DNA of 45,606 nt, from the IMG/VR virus record IMGVR_UViG_3300046314_000453, positions 1 to 45,606 of that record. One strand, 5' to 3'. A model generated the notes under the pieces. The model worked only from the letters and a program-made list of their open reading frames with translations. It ran no database searches and was not told where the DNA came from. The stretch is from a virus. Both the position numbers and the translations under genes were made by a program. Shown here in pieces: positions 1 to 6,616 of this stretch (positions are counted from its first letter, which is position 1; each line of letters begins with the position of its first letter).

Positions 1-17
1 CAAAGCACTCTAGCGAG

Positions 18-281
18 GTGGTCGACGAGCTTTTGAAGGCCGACCATATTGTTGACGCCACGAAAAAGGTAGAGACGCCGGAGTCCCGAGAAGCGTGGGC
101 TGCTTTCGAAAAGCTCGTAGAGGATTCGGAGCCCGAGGAGACGCCGGAGGAGGCTGCGGAGAGGTACGCGGATGAGTTTTGGGACGAGGAAGTCAATCAG
201 TATAACGAGCTGATGCGGGCTTGTGGTGTTAGCGGGTGGCTCGCCGGAGTCCGCTGGGCTGAAGAGAGGAGCAAGAAATGA
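18..281 (+). CDS. Hypothetical acidic protein, probably 5'-truncated by the window edge
   Basis: An 87-residue acidic protein rich in Glu and Asp; I do not recognise a family. The first available start is a GTG at 18, but the frame stays open to base 3 with no stop and no convincing ribosome binding site, so the true start is probably outside the window. Its stop overlaps the ATG of the next gene (ATGA at 278-281), so the two are translationally coupled. It is the first visible member of the + strand early operon. Confidence 0.6.
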   Translation: MVDELLKADHIVDATKKVETPESREAWAAFEKLVEDSEPEETPEEAAERYADEFWDEEVNQYNELMRACGVSGWLAGVRWAEERSKK

Positions 282-553
282 CCACCGAGACCACCGACTA
301 CCACACAATCTGCACGCCGCAAACAAGCAAAGCCGACCGCCGACTACTCGACATCGGTGACATATACTCCAACGCCGCAAAATGCCTATCCTGCGGAGAG
401 GTAGTACGCTCCAGAAACAGGCACGACTTCCGAATCTGCTCCTGTGGCACTCTTACCGTTGACGGCGGCAGTTGGTACGCAAAGCGAATCGGCGACCCGG
501 CGAAGTGGGAGAATATGGTGGTTTACTTTGATGATGCTAAGGAGGCAACGTGA
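278..553 (+). CDS. Small phage zinc-ribbon protein
   Basis: A 91-residue protein with a four-cysteine zinc ribbon: CLSC near residues 36-39 and CSCG near 54-57, joined by a basic RSRNRHDF segment and followed by a VDGG turn. Phage proteins with this layout (Cys-x2-Cys, SRHDF, Cys-x-Cys, VDGG) are common and of unknown function. It starts at ATG 278 inside the previous stop, and its own TGA overlaps the GTG of the next gene. The zinc ribbon is visible; a nucleic-acid-binding role is only a guess. Confidence 0.75.
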   Translation: MTTETTDYHTICTPQTSKADRRLLDIGDIYSNAAKCLSCGEVVRSRNRHDFRICSCGTLTVDGGSWYAKRIGDPAKWENMVVYFDDAKEAT

Positions 554-861
554 AACTAAGAGCAGCGACGAAGAAAGACGCAATGAAAGTACCGAAGGAA
601 AGACCATCGAGGCATCAAGAGCCCCCAGTAATTCCCGACCGCCAAAAGACTCACGGCGAATGGAAGTGGCAAGCAACAATGGACGAGGTAATAATGCAGT
701 CGTTTCACGCAAGCCCCAACTGGATAAGGTTATCGCCGAGTCAGAAGTCGGCCCTGCGGATGATATCGACGAAGCTCTCCCGCATTCTCGTTGGCGATGC
801 CAGCTTCAAAGACCACTGGGCCGACATTGCGGGCTATTGCGAGAGGGTGATTGAGCCGTGA
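550..861 (+). CDS. DUF6378-like phage protein
   Basis: A 103-residue protein starting at a GTG that overlaps the previous stop (GTGA). After a basic, probably disordered N-terminus of about 30 residues, residues 32-100 match the pattern I know from DUF6378 proteins: HGEW, a helix ending in SPNW, then a second helix with ALRMISTKLSRILVGD and a closing WADIAGY. This family is frequent in tailed-phage early regions and its function is unknown. Next to it is the tandem 98-aa pair. Confidence 0.7.
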   Translation: MKLRAATKKDAMKVPKERPSRHQEPPVIPDRQKTHGEWKWQATMDEVIMQSFHASPNWIRLSPSQKSALRMISTKLSRILVGDASFKDHWADIAGYCERVIEP

Positions 862-1154
862 CCCCAGACAGCCTTAACCCCGACAAGGTGCGGTACTACG
901 TTGAGAAAGGATTGCTTTCGAAACGCATCGACCAACAGCCCGAGAGATTACTGTCGGAGCTTGTGATGCCACCACGCACTATAGCGTTTGCCATACTTGA
1001 GGACTGCCGGCTATCGGATGTGTACAACGAGGAGATGGCTGAAGAGTTCGCGAAAGAGTTGCTCGTTAATCGCGAGTATTACCGAGTTACAATCAGGGCG
1101 AGCGAAGTGGACGAATGGGCTAGGGAATGGAGGTTTGATAGAGGGATATGCTGA
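858..1154 (+). CDS. Hypothetical protein, first copy of a tandem pair
   Basis: A 98-residue protein starting at GTG 858, overlapping the previous stop. It is clearly paralogous to the next gene: both carry VRYYV near residue 11, MPPRTIA or LPPRGIA near 38, the shared block AILEDCRLSDV near 45-56, and a closing VDEWA or VDGWA. I know no family for either. The duplication in direct head-to-tail order suggests unequal recombination or dosage; the copies have diverged to roughly half identical residues. Confidence 0.7.
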   Translation: MTPDSLNPDKVRYYVEKGLLSKRIDQQPERLLSELVMPPRTIAFAILEDCRLSDVYNEEMAEEFAKELLVNREYYRVTIRASEVDEWAREWRFDRGIC

Positions 1155-1444
1155 CTAACAGCCTCGACCCCAACCGTGTGCGGTACTACGTTCAGATAGG
1201 GTTAATCTTAAAACGTATCGACGAGACGGAGAGAATACTTGCAGACCTTGGGCTGCCACCACGGGGAATAGCCCTTGCGATACTGGAAGACTGTAGGCTT
1301 TCCGATGTGCACAATGAGGCGATGGCTGAAGAATTTACAAAAGAGCTGGGCGTTAGTGGCGAGTATCACAGGGTAACGATTACGGCGAAGGAAGTTGACG
1401 GATGGGCTTTTGCGTGGAGGTGCTATAAAGGCTATGACGACTAA
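1148..1444 (+). CDS. Hypothetical protein, second copy of a tandem pair
   Basis: A 98-residue paralogue of the gene just upstream, starting at ATG 1148 and overlapping its end by 7 bases. The shared core is AILEDCRLSDV followed by N-E-x-MAEEF and a Glu-Leu helix, so the fold must be the same. It is slightly more neutral than the first copy and ends KGYDD. No catalytic motif is visible. The following gene overlaps its end. Confidence 0.7.
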   Translation: MLTNSLDPNRVRYYVQIGLILKRIDETERILADLGLPPRGIALAILEDCRLSDVHNEAMAEEFTKELGVSGEYHRVTITAKEVDGWAFAWRCYKGYDD

Positions 1445-2048
1445 CGAAGAATACCAAGAGGCAATGAAAAAGCTGGAGGACTGGCACAAGTATACTGGGT
1501 ACGTTCAACCGCTGCTTGATACGATAAAAGGAAGGGTCGCATACCTCGAGGGCAAGGTGGCGAGGTATGAACGCCCAGAGTCAGGCCCCCATACTTACCG
1601 CGAGGAATTTTTCGTGCAAGCCGTCGATAACTTCGTTGAAGGTCTTACCACGACTAGTGATCAAGGTGGAGTCACTGTGGTCAAAAATCTGTCCTATCCA
1701 TTCCAGGCCATTTGCCCGAGTGCTATTCAAATCCAGGGACATCCAGAGACTCTGCTCGGTACAACGGCTAGTGAGAGTGGAAAGCTTGGTAGCGGTGATG
1801 CTGTTGAGGGCGGGCGGAGTAGCCATTACATTCCCTTGTATGATGGTAGGCTTCACGTCGATTATCTCAGGAAGCTCCTTGAGAGGATACGTCTTGACAC
1901 GGAGTGGGAGCGGAATCTCGCTTATGAACGTGACGAAGAGCAACTCACCGGGACAGGCTTTGAGCAGCTCGCACACTCTAAAAGAATCTGGCAGCTCGAT
2001 GCGGTGTGGGACTTTGTTAAGCGGTATAACGCGGCACTGGGGAAGTAA
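1434..2048 (+). CDS. Hypothetical protein, coding status uncertain in its middle
   Basis: About 204 residues from ATG 1434, which overlaps the end of the previous gene; an upstream ATG at 1395 is also in frame but lies deep inside that gene. The N-terminus is charged and helical (KKLEDWHKYTG), and the C-terminal 65 residues look like real protein (DYLRKLLERIRLDTEWERN, WDFVKRYNAALGK). The middle (about residues 60-130) has an odd composition, and long frames are also open on both strands there. No family recognised. A strong hairpin follows the stop. Confidence 0.5.
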   Translation: MTTNEEYQEAMKKLEDWHKYTGYVQPLLDTIKGRVAYLEGKVARYERPESGPHTYREEFFVQAVDNFVEGLTTTSDQGGVTVVKNLSYPFQAICPSAIQIQGHPETLLGTTASESGKLGSGDAVEGGRSSHYIPLYDGRLHVDYLRKLLERIRLDTEWERNLAYERDEEQLTGTGFEQLAHSKRIWQLDAVWDFVKRYNAALGK

Positions 2049-2060
2049 GAATAGTTTTTG

Positions 2061-2150
2061 AGCCTGAAAGCGGTGGGTGCCTCCGCTGCTTTCAGGCACT
2101 TTCGAACGTGTGGCCCCGAGCGTACAATTCGGGGCTTTAGAATGCTTTTT
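2061..2150 (+). terminator. Two consecutive hairpins ending the first + strand operon
   Basis: A 10-bp stem (GCCTGAAAGC at 2062-2071 with GCTTTCAGGC at 2088-2097) lies 13 bases after the stop of the preceding gene. A second 7-bp stem (GCCCCGA at 2113-2119 with TCGGGGC at 2129-2135) follows, with TTT and a T6 run at 2145-2150 downstream. The second hairpin is the more terminator-like. Together they separate this operon from the promoter at 2213. Confidence 0.55.
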
Positions 2151-2212
2151 TGCAGAATAAATGTAGGGTAAGTACCTGTAATCATTGGCGGCCTATTCCT
2201 AAGTAAAGAAAG

Positions 2213-2254
2213 TATTCTTTTCTGTTGACACTGATAGGCGTTTCGTGCGAATCT
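2213..2254 (+). promoter_or_regulatory. Promoter module, copy A
   Basis: TATTCTTTT at 2213-2221 precedes a perfect -35 box TTGACA at 2225-2230. The -10 box is poor: GAATCT at 2249-2254 with an 18-base spacer. The module recurs almost unchanged at 4230 (TATTCTTTT, two bases, GTTGACAC, then a related GTAG-G-TTCG spacer), which makes it more than a chance match. A 7-bp hairpin (GGTAGCG/CGCTACC, 2267-2285) lies between it and the gene at 2308. Confidence 0.55.
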
Positions 2255-2307
2255 TAATGAATAGAAGGTAGCGATTAACGCTACCGCGAATGATGAGGCA
2301 CAACAAA

Positions 2308-2556
2308 ATGACAACTACTCTTAACACACGAAAATACTCAGCACCAGAATACGACGGTTTCCAAACAGCCCCCGAGATACTTCAGGCAATCGAGACCGTA
2401 GCAGGTGACGATATTTTAGCCGATTCTGTCGCTCGCAAAATCTGGACAGCTCCAACACAGGAGCAAGCTAACGCAGTTTACAAGATTGCGTTTTCGTTCA
2501 CCGAGGAATCAGAGCTGTCTTGGGGAACTGAGAACGTTATCCGAATAGGAGTGTAA
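2308..2556 (+). CDS. Hypothetical small protein
   Basis: An 82-residue protein of unknown family. An in-frame ATG at 2290 exists, but ATG 2308 is preferred because TGAGG sits about 9 bases ahead of it. The sequence has TAPEILQAIETVAGDD and a C-terminal AFSFTEESELSWG. It stands alone behind promoter copy A and a leader hairpin, and is followed by a GGGGCTGAAAGGCCCC hairpin, so it appears to be a separately regulated early gene. Confidence 0.65.
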   Translation: MTTTLNTRKYSAPEYDGFQTAPEILQAIETVAGDDILADSVARKIWTAPTQEQANAVYKIAFSFTEESELSWGTENVIRIGV

Positions 2557-2596
2557 CGACTAAGAGGGGCTGAAAGGCCCCAATGCAGGAGGCAAA

Positions 2597-2686
2597 ATGA
2601 TTACCTACGAATTTCTAGAAGAGTTTACCCTAACCATCATCACGGGCCTCTGCCTGGTGTTGTTTGTTGTGGACAGGATGCTATGA
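2597..2686 (+). CDS. Tiny single-pass membrane protein (29 aa)
   Basis: A short gene with a strong ribosome binding site (AGGAGG at 2587-2592) five to six bases before ATG 2597. Residues 1-10 are acidic and polar, residues 11-25 form one hydrophobic helix (LTIITGLCLVLFVV), and the end is DRML. Its TGA overlaps the ATG of the next gene (ATGA), which supports real translation. Function unknown. Confidence 0.6.
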   Translation: MITYEFLEEFTLTIITGLCLVLFVVDRML

Positions 2687-2979
2687 CCACCCAAGGCCCC
2701 TCATCAGTCCCCCGCCACATCGCCTCTGCGATAGCCACCCTCACGATGCCCTCAAGGTTCGAGTGCTTCATTCGAGCTTACGGTGACGGCGAGAGGGCAC
2801 GATTTGAGTGGGAGGGCTCTCTTCCGCAAAGGGAAGAAACGAGAGATAGGGAGCAGGCTCAGAAGGCTATCGATTCCGCTCGGGCAGTGTGTGCCGAGAA
2901 CGGCTGGGAGTGGGGCGAGGTGGAGAAGTTGGCGAGAGAGTTATACCCGCAGTTGTTTAAGGAGGAGCGTGGAAAGTAG
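2683..2979 (+). CDS. Hypothetical protein
   Basis: A 98-residue protein starting at the ATGA overlap with the tiny membrane protein. It opens with Thr, Ser and Pro, continues with a short beta-like stretch (FECFIRAYGDGERARFEWEG), and ends in a charged helix (KAIDSARAVCAENGWEW then VEKLARELYPQLF). I do not recognise a family. The next gene starts inside its last codons. Confidence 0.65.
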   Translation: MTTQGPSSVPRHIASAIATLTMPSRFECFIRAYGDGERARFEWEGSLPQREETRDREQAQKAIDSARAVCAENGWEWGEVEKLARELYPQLFKEERGK

Positions 2980-3145
2980 GTGGATTAAATGCAGCGATAG
3001 GATGCCGGAGAAGCCTGGGTATTACCTAACGTGGGACGGCCATAGTCGTCATGTAACCATCTTTGCCGAGTATACAGGCTGGCTACGCCTTCCCAGCATC
3101 ACCCACTGGAGGCCCCTACCGGAGGCACTGATATGTACTCCGTAA
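2969..3145 (+). CDS. DUF551-like protein
   Basis: A 58-residue protein starting at GTG 2969 with AAGGAGG immediately upstream and overlapping the previous gene by 11 bases. It shows the DUF551 pattern: RWIKCSDRMPE at the start, GYYLTW, then ITHWRPLPEA near the end. DUF551 proteins are small phage and prophage proteins of unknown role. A related protein lies at 3988-4227, so the phage carries two divergent copies. Confidence 0.75.
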   Translation: MESRWIKCSDRMPEKPGYYLTWDGHSRHVTIFAEYTGWLRLPSITHWRPLPEALICTP

Positions 3146-3555
3146 GTCAGCTTGAAGACTTCGGTCTCTATCAACAATGGGGCGAGCAGCATAAGTACAA
3201 GCTCACGCCCGAAGGTAAATGGCTTACCGCCGACAGCAAAAATGCAGCTCTTGAAATGGCCCAGGAGGCCGCAGTCCGCAACCGAGACAAACTACGAACT
3301 GCGAGCCAACGATATGACGACGCGAACGCCCGAGAGTTAATCGAGTCACATGAGAAGTGGGGCGGGTTAACTGATGAGCAGTTAAGAACGATCATCGAGA
3401 GAGACGCCCGAGAGGCCAAGGCGTTGCAGAACAATCGTGAGATAATCGACGGCAGATATCGTAGGACCAGTGCAGCAACTGCCAACCAAGGAGCGAGAGA
3501 GTCGTTTGAAGTGGTGCAAAAAATGAAACGATACTTGGAGGCCCGTGTTCCATAA
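3133..3555 (+). CDS. Hypothetical charged helical protein
   Basis: A 140-residue protein from ATG 3133, with GGAGG about seven bases upstream; the start lies inside the end of the DUF551-like gene. It is mostly helical and charged (ALEMAQEAAVRNRDKL, LRTIIERDAREAKALQ, VVQKMKRYLEARVP). There is no Cys or recognisable motif. It overlaps the RadC-like gene downstream by 11 bases. Unknown family. Confidence 0.65.
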   Translation: MYSVSQLEDFGLYQQWGEQHKYKLTPEGKWLTADSKNAALEMAQEAAVRNRDKLRTASQRYDDANARELIESHEKWGGLTDEQLRTIIERDAREAKALQNNREIIDGRYRRTSAATANQGARESFEVVQKMKRYLEARVP

Positions 3556-3979
3556 CATCCCCACCGTAGTATTAAGAGAAGTCGTCGCCCAATACCGCCG
3601 CCCCATAGAGGCTCTAAAGATTGTCAGCGGTCAGGAGGAAGCAGCCCGCTATCTTCAAAAGATTGTGGACAGTAACCCACGAGAGCACTTTATAGTTCTG
3701 CACCTGGACGTTAAGAACCAAGTCGTGAGTTATAGTGTTACCGCCATCGGCACCCTCGATGCCTGCCTCGTACACCCCCGCGAGATTTTCCAGTCGGCGA
3801 TACTGGCAGGAGCTTCAAGTATTATTATCGGGCACAATCACCCCTCGGGAATATTGGAGCCATCGAGGGAAGATATCGCAGTGACGCGAAGGCTCAAAGA
3901 GGTTGGGGAGATACTGGGCATCAGGGTCGTCGATAGCTTGATTGTCGGGCAGGAAGGGTTTACCAGCATAATGCACTAA
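3545..3979 (+). CDS. radC: RadC/JAB (JAMM) domain protein
   Basis: A 144-residue protein starting at GTG 3545. Residues 23-140 form the JAB domain of the RadC family: a core strand EHFIVLHLDVKN, the conserved HPREIFQSAILAGA helix, and the zinc-binding JAMM signature GHNHPSG with PSREDI (His97, His99, Asp110). The N-terminal helix-hairpin-helix part of chromosomal RadC is absent, as in most phage and plasmid copies. The fold is that of a zinc-dependent protease or isopeptidase, but the biological role of RadC on mobile elements is unknown. Confidence 0.9.
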   Translation: MFHNIPTVVLREVVAQYRRPIEALKIVSGQEEAARYLQKIVDSNPREHFIVLHLDVKNQVVSYSVTAIGTLDACLVHPREIFQSAILAGASSIIIGHNHPSGILEPSREDIAVTRRLKEVGEILGIRVVDSLIVGQEGFTSIMH

Positions 3980-3987
3980 GGAGAGGC

Positions 3988-4227
3988 ATGAGAACAGAAA
4001 GCATAAGCGGCTGGATTGCCGCACACGACCACCTCCCCGGCTTCAACCGCATGGTAAAGATTAGCAGTCAGGCAAGAGGATGCCCAAAGATAACCGAGGT
4101 TAAGGCAGAAGAAGCTTCGCTTTCGCAGTGTGGTAACTGGCTTGTGTGGGGCTTCGATGCGGAGGGAAAGCGGGCAATCATTCGAGAGTACAACCTCTAT
4201 TTGATTACCCACTGGAGAGCGATTTAA
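3988..4227 (+). CDS. DUF551-like protein, second copy
   Basis: A 79-residue protein with the same overall pattern as the protein at 2969: GWIAAHDHLPG near the start, a central beta stretch, and LITHWRAI at the very end. The match to DUF551 is weaker than for the first copy, especially in the Pro-Leu-Pro end, which is missing. It follows the RadC gene by eight bases with AGGAGAGGC as binding site and is the last gene before promoter copy B. Confidence 0.6.
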   Translation: MRTESISGWIAAHDHLPGFNRMVKISSQARGCPKITEVKAEEASLSQCGNWLVWGFDAEGKRAIIREYNLYLITHWRAI

Positions 4228-4229
4228 CC

Positions 4230-4271
4230 TATTCTTTTTTGTTGACACGCGGTAGTGATTCGCGCTATTGT
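4230..4271 (+). promoter_or_regulatory. Promoter module, copy B
   Basis: TATTCTTTT begins at 4230, followed by a perfect TTGACA at 4242-4247 and TATTGT at 4266-4271 (18-base spacer), a reasonable -10 box. It is a near copy of the module at 2213 over about 40 bases, while the genes downstream are unrelated. Both modules begin right after a gene end, so each starts a new transcript. Confidence 0.65.
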
Positions 4272-4328
4272 CATTTTGTTGAGTGAGTCGAAAGCATTCA
4301 ACGAAACAAACGTTAACTTTGGAGGCAT

Positions 4329-4598
4329 ATGATAAATCCAGTCGAAGCAGCAAAGGCAATCAAAGCAGAGCTCAAAGCAAAGTATCCAACACGGAAATTT
4401 TCCGTACGAAGCGAACGCTTCTCAATGGGCAACTCGGTTAACGTGGTCTGTGATGAAGAGATTCTTGCACAGGTTCGCGACCTCATCGAGAAGTATGAGT
4501 ATGGAGCTTATGACGCTATGCAGGATCTAGCGTACTCAGTTCACAATCCCAACCTACCACAAGCCAAGTATGTATCTGCATACGTCTGGAGCAAGTAA
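4329..4598 (+). CDS. LPD29-like domain protein
   Basis: An 89-residue protein from ATG 4329 (GGAGG at 4320-4324). It matches the pattern of the LPD29 domain, known as a part of large polyvalent phage proteins: KAIKAELKAKYP, then KFSVRSERFSMGNSVNV, then YEYGAYDAMQD. Here the domain stands alone. Its function is unknown in all settings. It is the first gene behind promoter copy B and is followed by a GC-rich hairpin near 4610-4633. Confidence 0.7.
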   Translation: MINPVEAAKAIKAELKAKYPTRKFSVRSERFSMGNSVNVVCDEEILAQVRDLIEKYEYGAYDAMQDLAYSVHNPNLPQAKYVSAYVWSK

Positions 4599-4654
4599 CG
4601 GACTACCGCCGGGGGCTCGAAAGGCCCTCGGCCCTAAAGACTACAAGGCACACC

Positions 4655-4912
4655 ATGACAACCAAATACCCCGACCTGCAATACCATACCGAATCGGGCT
4701 ACCTGTTCGCCGAGCTACCGCCAGAGTGGAGCGAGCCGCTTTACTTTGATGACTATACCGATGTCCCCGAAGATACGGCCAAGGAGATTGCAGGCTGGCT
4801 TGAGCGACAAGGCCCCAATCTCACCATTCGATTCTACGAGGATGCGGACCCCACCGCCGCCGATGGTTCGCGAGATAACTATGTCTATTGGTTCACGAGG
4901 GCACAATCATGA
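4655..4912 (+). CDS. Hypothetical protein
   Basis: An 85-residue acidic protein from ATG 4655. It has two aromatic beta-like segments (GYLFAELPPEW, EPLYFDDY) and ends VYWFTRAQS. No family recognised. Its TGA overlaps the ATG of the zinc-binding protein downstream, so the two are coupled. Confidence 0.65.
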   Translation: MTTKYPDLQYHTESGYLFAELPPEWSEPLYFDDYTDVPEDTAKEIAGWLERQGPNLTIRFYEDADPTAADGSRDNYVYWFTRAQS

Positions 4913-5148
4913 GCATCTTTACCTGCAATGCCTGCCACCAAGATGTAGACTCCGACAACTTCCCCTACGAGCTCGTCAGGATTAACACCCGACAGCTTTG
5001 CATCGATGATAGACCAATCTGCGAAACGTGTTTGATGGAGTTGGTTGAGGCAGTCCGAGATGGGAGCGGGAAGGACTTTGAGTACTGGGACTGCATGAAG
5101 GATGAATACGTCTCGGTCTTGAAGCTGATTAACGAAAACAAACTTTAA
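4909..5148 (+). CDS. Small zinc-binding protein
   Basis: A 79-residue protein. ATG 4909 is chosen because it forms the ATGA overlap with the previous stop; an in-frame ATG at 4888 lies inside the upstream gene. It has two Cys pairs, CNACHQDV near residues 6-13 and CETC near residues 38-41, which suggest one treble-clef or zinc-ribbon site, and an acidic helical C-terminus. It is the last gene on the + strand. Confidence 0.7.
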   Translation: MSIFTCNACHQDVDSDNFPYELVRINTRQLCIDDRPICETCLMELVEAVRDGSGKDFEYWDCMKDEYVSVLKLINENKL

Positions 5149-5156
5149 CGACTACA

Positions 5157-5178
5157 GGGCTCCTTCGGGAGCCTTTTT
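5157..5178 (+). terminator. Intrinsic terminator of the + strand early region
   Basis: GGCTCC (5158-5163), a UUCG tetraloop (5164-5167) and GGAGCC (5168-5173), followed by a T5 run and a further T-rich stretch. It lies nine bases after the stop of the last + strand gene. It faces the convergent - strand operon whose last gene ends at 5210; on the - strand the hairpin has no T-run, so it acts one way. Confidence 0.9.
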
Positions 5179-5209
5179 CCTTTGTAACGCTATATAGCAC
5201 CGCCCTGAA

Positions 5210-6094
5210 TCACTTTGCCGGAACGGGTTCAAACAGGACTCGTTCCGCTTTATTACACCAAAAGAACCTGAGCCACCAAGCACCCAAGACGTGGGGACGG
5301 AACCCCATCTGGACGGCCCAACCTTCTGAGCCTTCTTTGATATCATCCTTGTAGGACGGTATCCCGAGGTGCAGCTGCTCGTCGTGGTAAACGTGCCCAT
5401 TTCTCCCGAGTCTCAACCTTGCAACTGTCTGATTGTAAAACGTGTGACTGTGGCCTGTCATGAGAATGTCGGCATCGGGAACGAAGGATGCTCTACGCTC
5501 ATGCGCGTTAAGGTTGGCCGACGCCTTTCCTGAGCTACTGCCGTGATGATAGTTGGCGATAACCTCAGATGACCGTCTACCGTCGTAGCAGAAGTTAAAC
5601 ATCAGAAAGCCGGAGTACCCGGCGTTGTGAATGCTAGAACCGGTTTTTGAATTCAACAGAGCGACTATCCGTTCCGTGATGTTTATTTCGGACCTCTTGA
5701 GGATAGAGGTCTCATGGTTACCCATCGCCAGGCCGATTATGTTGTGGGCATATGGCTCGAACCATTCCGCTGCACCCTCTGCGATGGCGTCAAAGTAATG
5801 GGGAACGTTATACTCTGACCGCATCGTTCCTTTTTCGCCCCGAGGATCGCTTCGCCCGTGTAAAATGTCAGCGAGGTCTCCGTTATCGAATACAGCCGCC
5901 CCCCGTTCTACCGCTTGATCGAGATGCTTCTTTTGCAATGCCCTATTGCTCTTCGGGCTATCCCAGTGGCGATCCGAAGACACGAGACACCACCACTCCC
6001 AGTCTTTTGATCTTGAGCATGGGACGTTAACTCTGAAGACGTTCTTACTTAGTCTGTCAGTTGTCCACGTTATCTTTTTGCTTCCGGTACCCAA
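5210..6094 (-). CDS. Calcineurin-like metallophosphoesterase
   Basis: The metal-binding motifs of the calcineurin-like phosphoesterase superfamily appear in order: SSDRHWD, DNGDLAD, GNHE, then a C-terminal GHSH. Phage members are usually about 250-300 residues, of unknown substrate (nucleotide, nucleic acid or phosphoprotein). The start is unclear. The frame is open to an ATG at 6211, but the part before about 6060 is the shifted frame of the peptidase gene, and no ATG follows. TTG 6094 keeps the family-like N-terminal segment (NVFRVNVP to WWCL); GTG 5983 is the alternative. It ends convergently with the early operon. Confidence 0.8.
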   Translation of the reverse strand: MGTGSKKITWTTDRLSKNVFRVNVPCSRSKDWEWWCLVSSDRHWDSPKSNRALQKKHLDQAVERGAAVFDNGDLADILHGRSDPRGEKGTMRSEYNVPHYFDAIAEGAAEWFEPYAHNIIGLAMGNHETSILKRSEINITERIVALLNSKTGSSIHNAGYSGFLMFNFCYDGRRSSEVIANYHHGSSSGKASANLNAHERRASFVPDADILMTGHSHTFYNQTVARLRLGRNGHVYHDEQLHLGIPSYKDDIKEGSEGWAVQMGFRPHVLGAWWLRFFWCNKAERVLFEPVPAK

Positions 6095-6338
6095 GCCGCC
6101 AGAGGATTTTGGTAAGGTCGGTTGCGACGGCTTCGATCCATTCTTCGCTTTTTGTCCAGTCGGACGCGTGGAGGATTTCGTGGATGGTCGTGTCGAGCGT
6201 TTGCTTCTCACTCAGTCCTTTTCGGATGCGGATAACCCGCCCAGGCTCGTTGGGGTCTTCGCAGTTGCCGAGGGTATTCTTTCCCAGATAGGGAACGAAC
6301 CGGACCTCATACCTTCTTCCCAAGATGGTGACATGCAT
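6057..6338 (-). CDS. Small HEXXH zinc metallopeptidase
   Basis: A 93-residue protein. After a beta hairpin-like N-terminus (ILGRRYEVRFVPYLG) comes a helix with TTIHEILHASDW, a gluzincin-type HEXXH site, and then a second helix with EEWIEAVATDLTKIL whose Glu residues could give the third ligand. Proteins of this size are common near integration or early genes of phages and have no assigned substrate. Cleavage of a repressor, as for ImmA, is possible but there is no repressor beside it. It overlaps the phosphoesterase start. Confidence 0.75.
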   Translation of the reverse strand: MHVTILGRRYEVRFVPYLGKNTLGNCEDPNEPGRVIRIRKGLSEKQTLDTTIHEILHASDWTKSEEWIEAVATDLTKILWRLGYRKQKDNVDN

Positions 6339-6429
6339 ACCCTGCCCTTGAGGCTAAGGGTAACACGAGACGGGGAGGGCCTGGCTAGTAGGGAAAGTTA
6401 CCCTTTCTTTTTCCACCCCCTGGACACTT

Positions 6430-6452
6430 GGCGACTCACAATCCGGGTCAGC
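6430..6452 (+). repeat. Direct repeat, left arm of attP
   Basis: A 23-base sequence beginning GGCGACTCAC and ending CCGGGTCAGC. It recurs at 6657-6679 in the same orientation with one difference (C to T at position 10). The two copies lie on either side of the tRNA-Asn segment, the usual layout of integrase or Xis arm-type binding sites around an attP core. An inverted pair (AAGGGTAAC at 6356-6364, GTTACCCTT at 6397-6405) lies just outside it. Confidence 0.75.
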
Positions 6453-6512
6453 AAAGGGCCGTACATGCTCGAATACGCAGGCACTGCCCCGCAACCCTTA
6501 TTTTCAGAAACG

Positions 6513-6538
6513 AAAAAAGCCCAGGAATTTCCTGAGCT
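6513..6538 (-). terminator. Bidirectional intrinsic terminator beside attP
   Basis: AGCTCAGGAA pairs with TTCCTGGGCT on the - strand (one G-U pair) and is followed by a T6 run read leftward. Read rightward, the complement is preceded by an A6 run and followed by a T-rich stretch. It lies about 30 bases beyond the 3' end of the tRNA-Asn segment and probably ends integrase transcription; in the host it would lie just downstream of the tRNA. Confidence 0.75.
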
Positions 6539-6565
6539 TTCTTGCCGGTGCGACCGGATGCTTAG

Positions 6566-6616
6566 CTCCCCCGGGTGGGCTCGAACCACCGACACACGGA
6601 TTAACAGTCCGTTGTG
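6566..6616 (-). other. attP: attP core: 3' part of a tRNA-Asn(GTT) gene
   Basis: Read on the - strand, this segment is the last two thirds of a bacterial tRNA-Asn: anticodon stem ACGGA, loop CTGTTAA with anticodon GTT (6603-6605), stem TCCGT, variable region, T arm GGTGG-TTCGAGC-CCACC, acceptor 3' strand CGGGGGA and discriminator G (6566). The matching 5' acceptor strand TCCCCCG and a normal D arm are absent upstream, so this is not a working tRNA gene. It lies between the 23-bp repeats, about 60 bases beyond the integrase stop. This is the classic attP design in which integration restores the host tRNA. Confidence 0.85.

Noticed and set aside
1581-2099. A 172-codon - strand gene opposite 1434-2048
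   Set aside because: It would oppose the whole early operon, has no binding site, and its end covers the terminator hairpins; the + strand frame is coupled to its neighbour.
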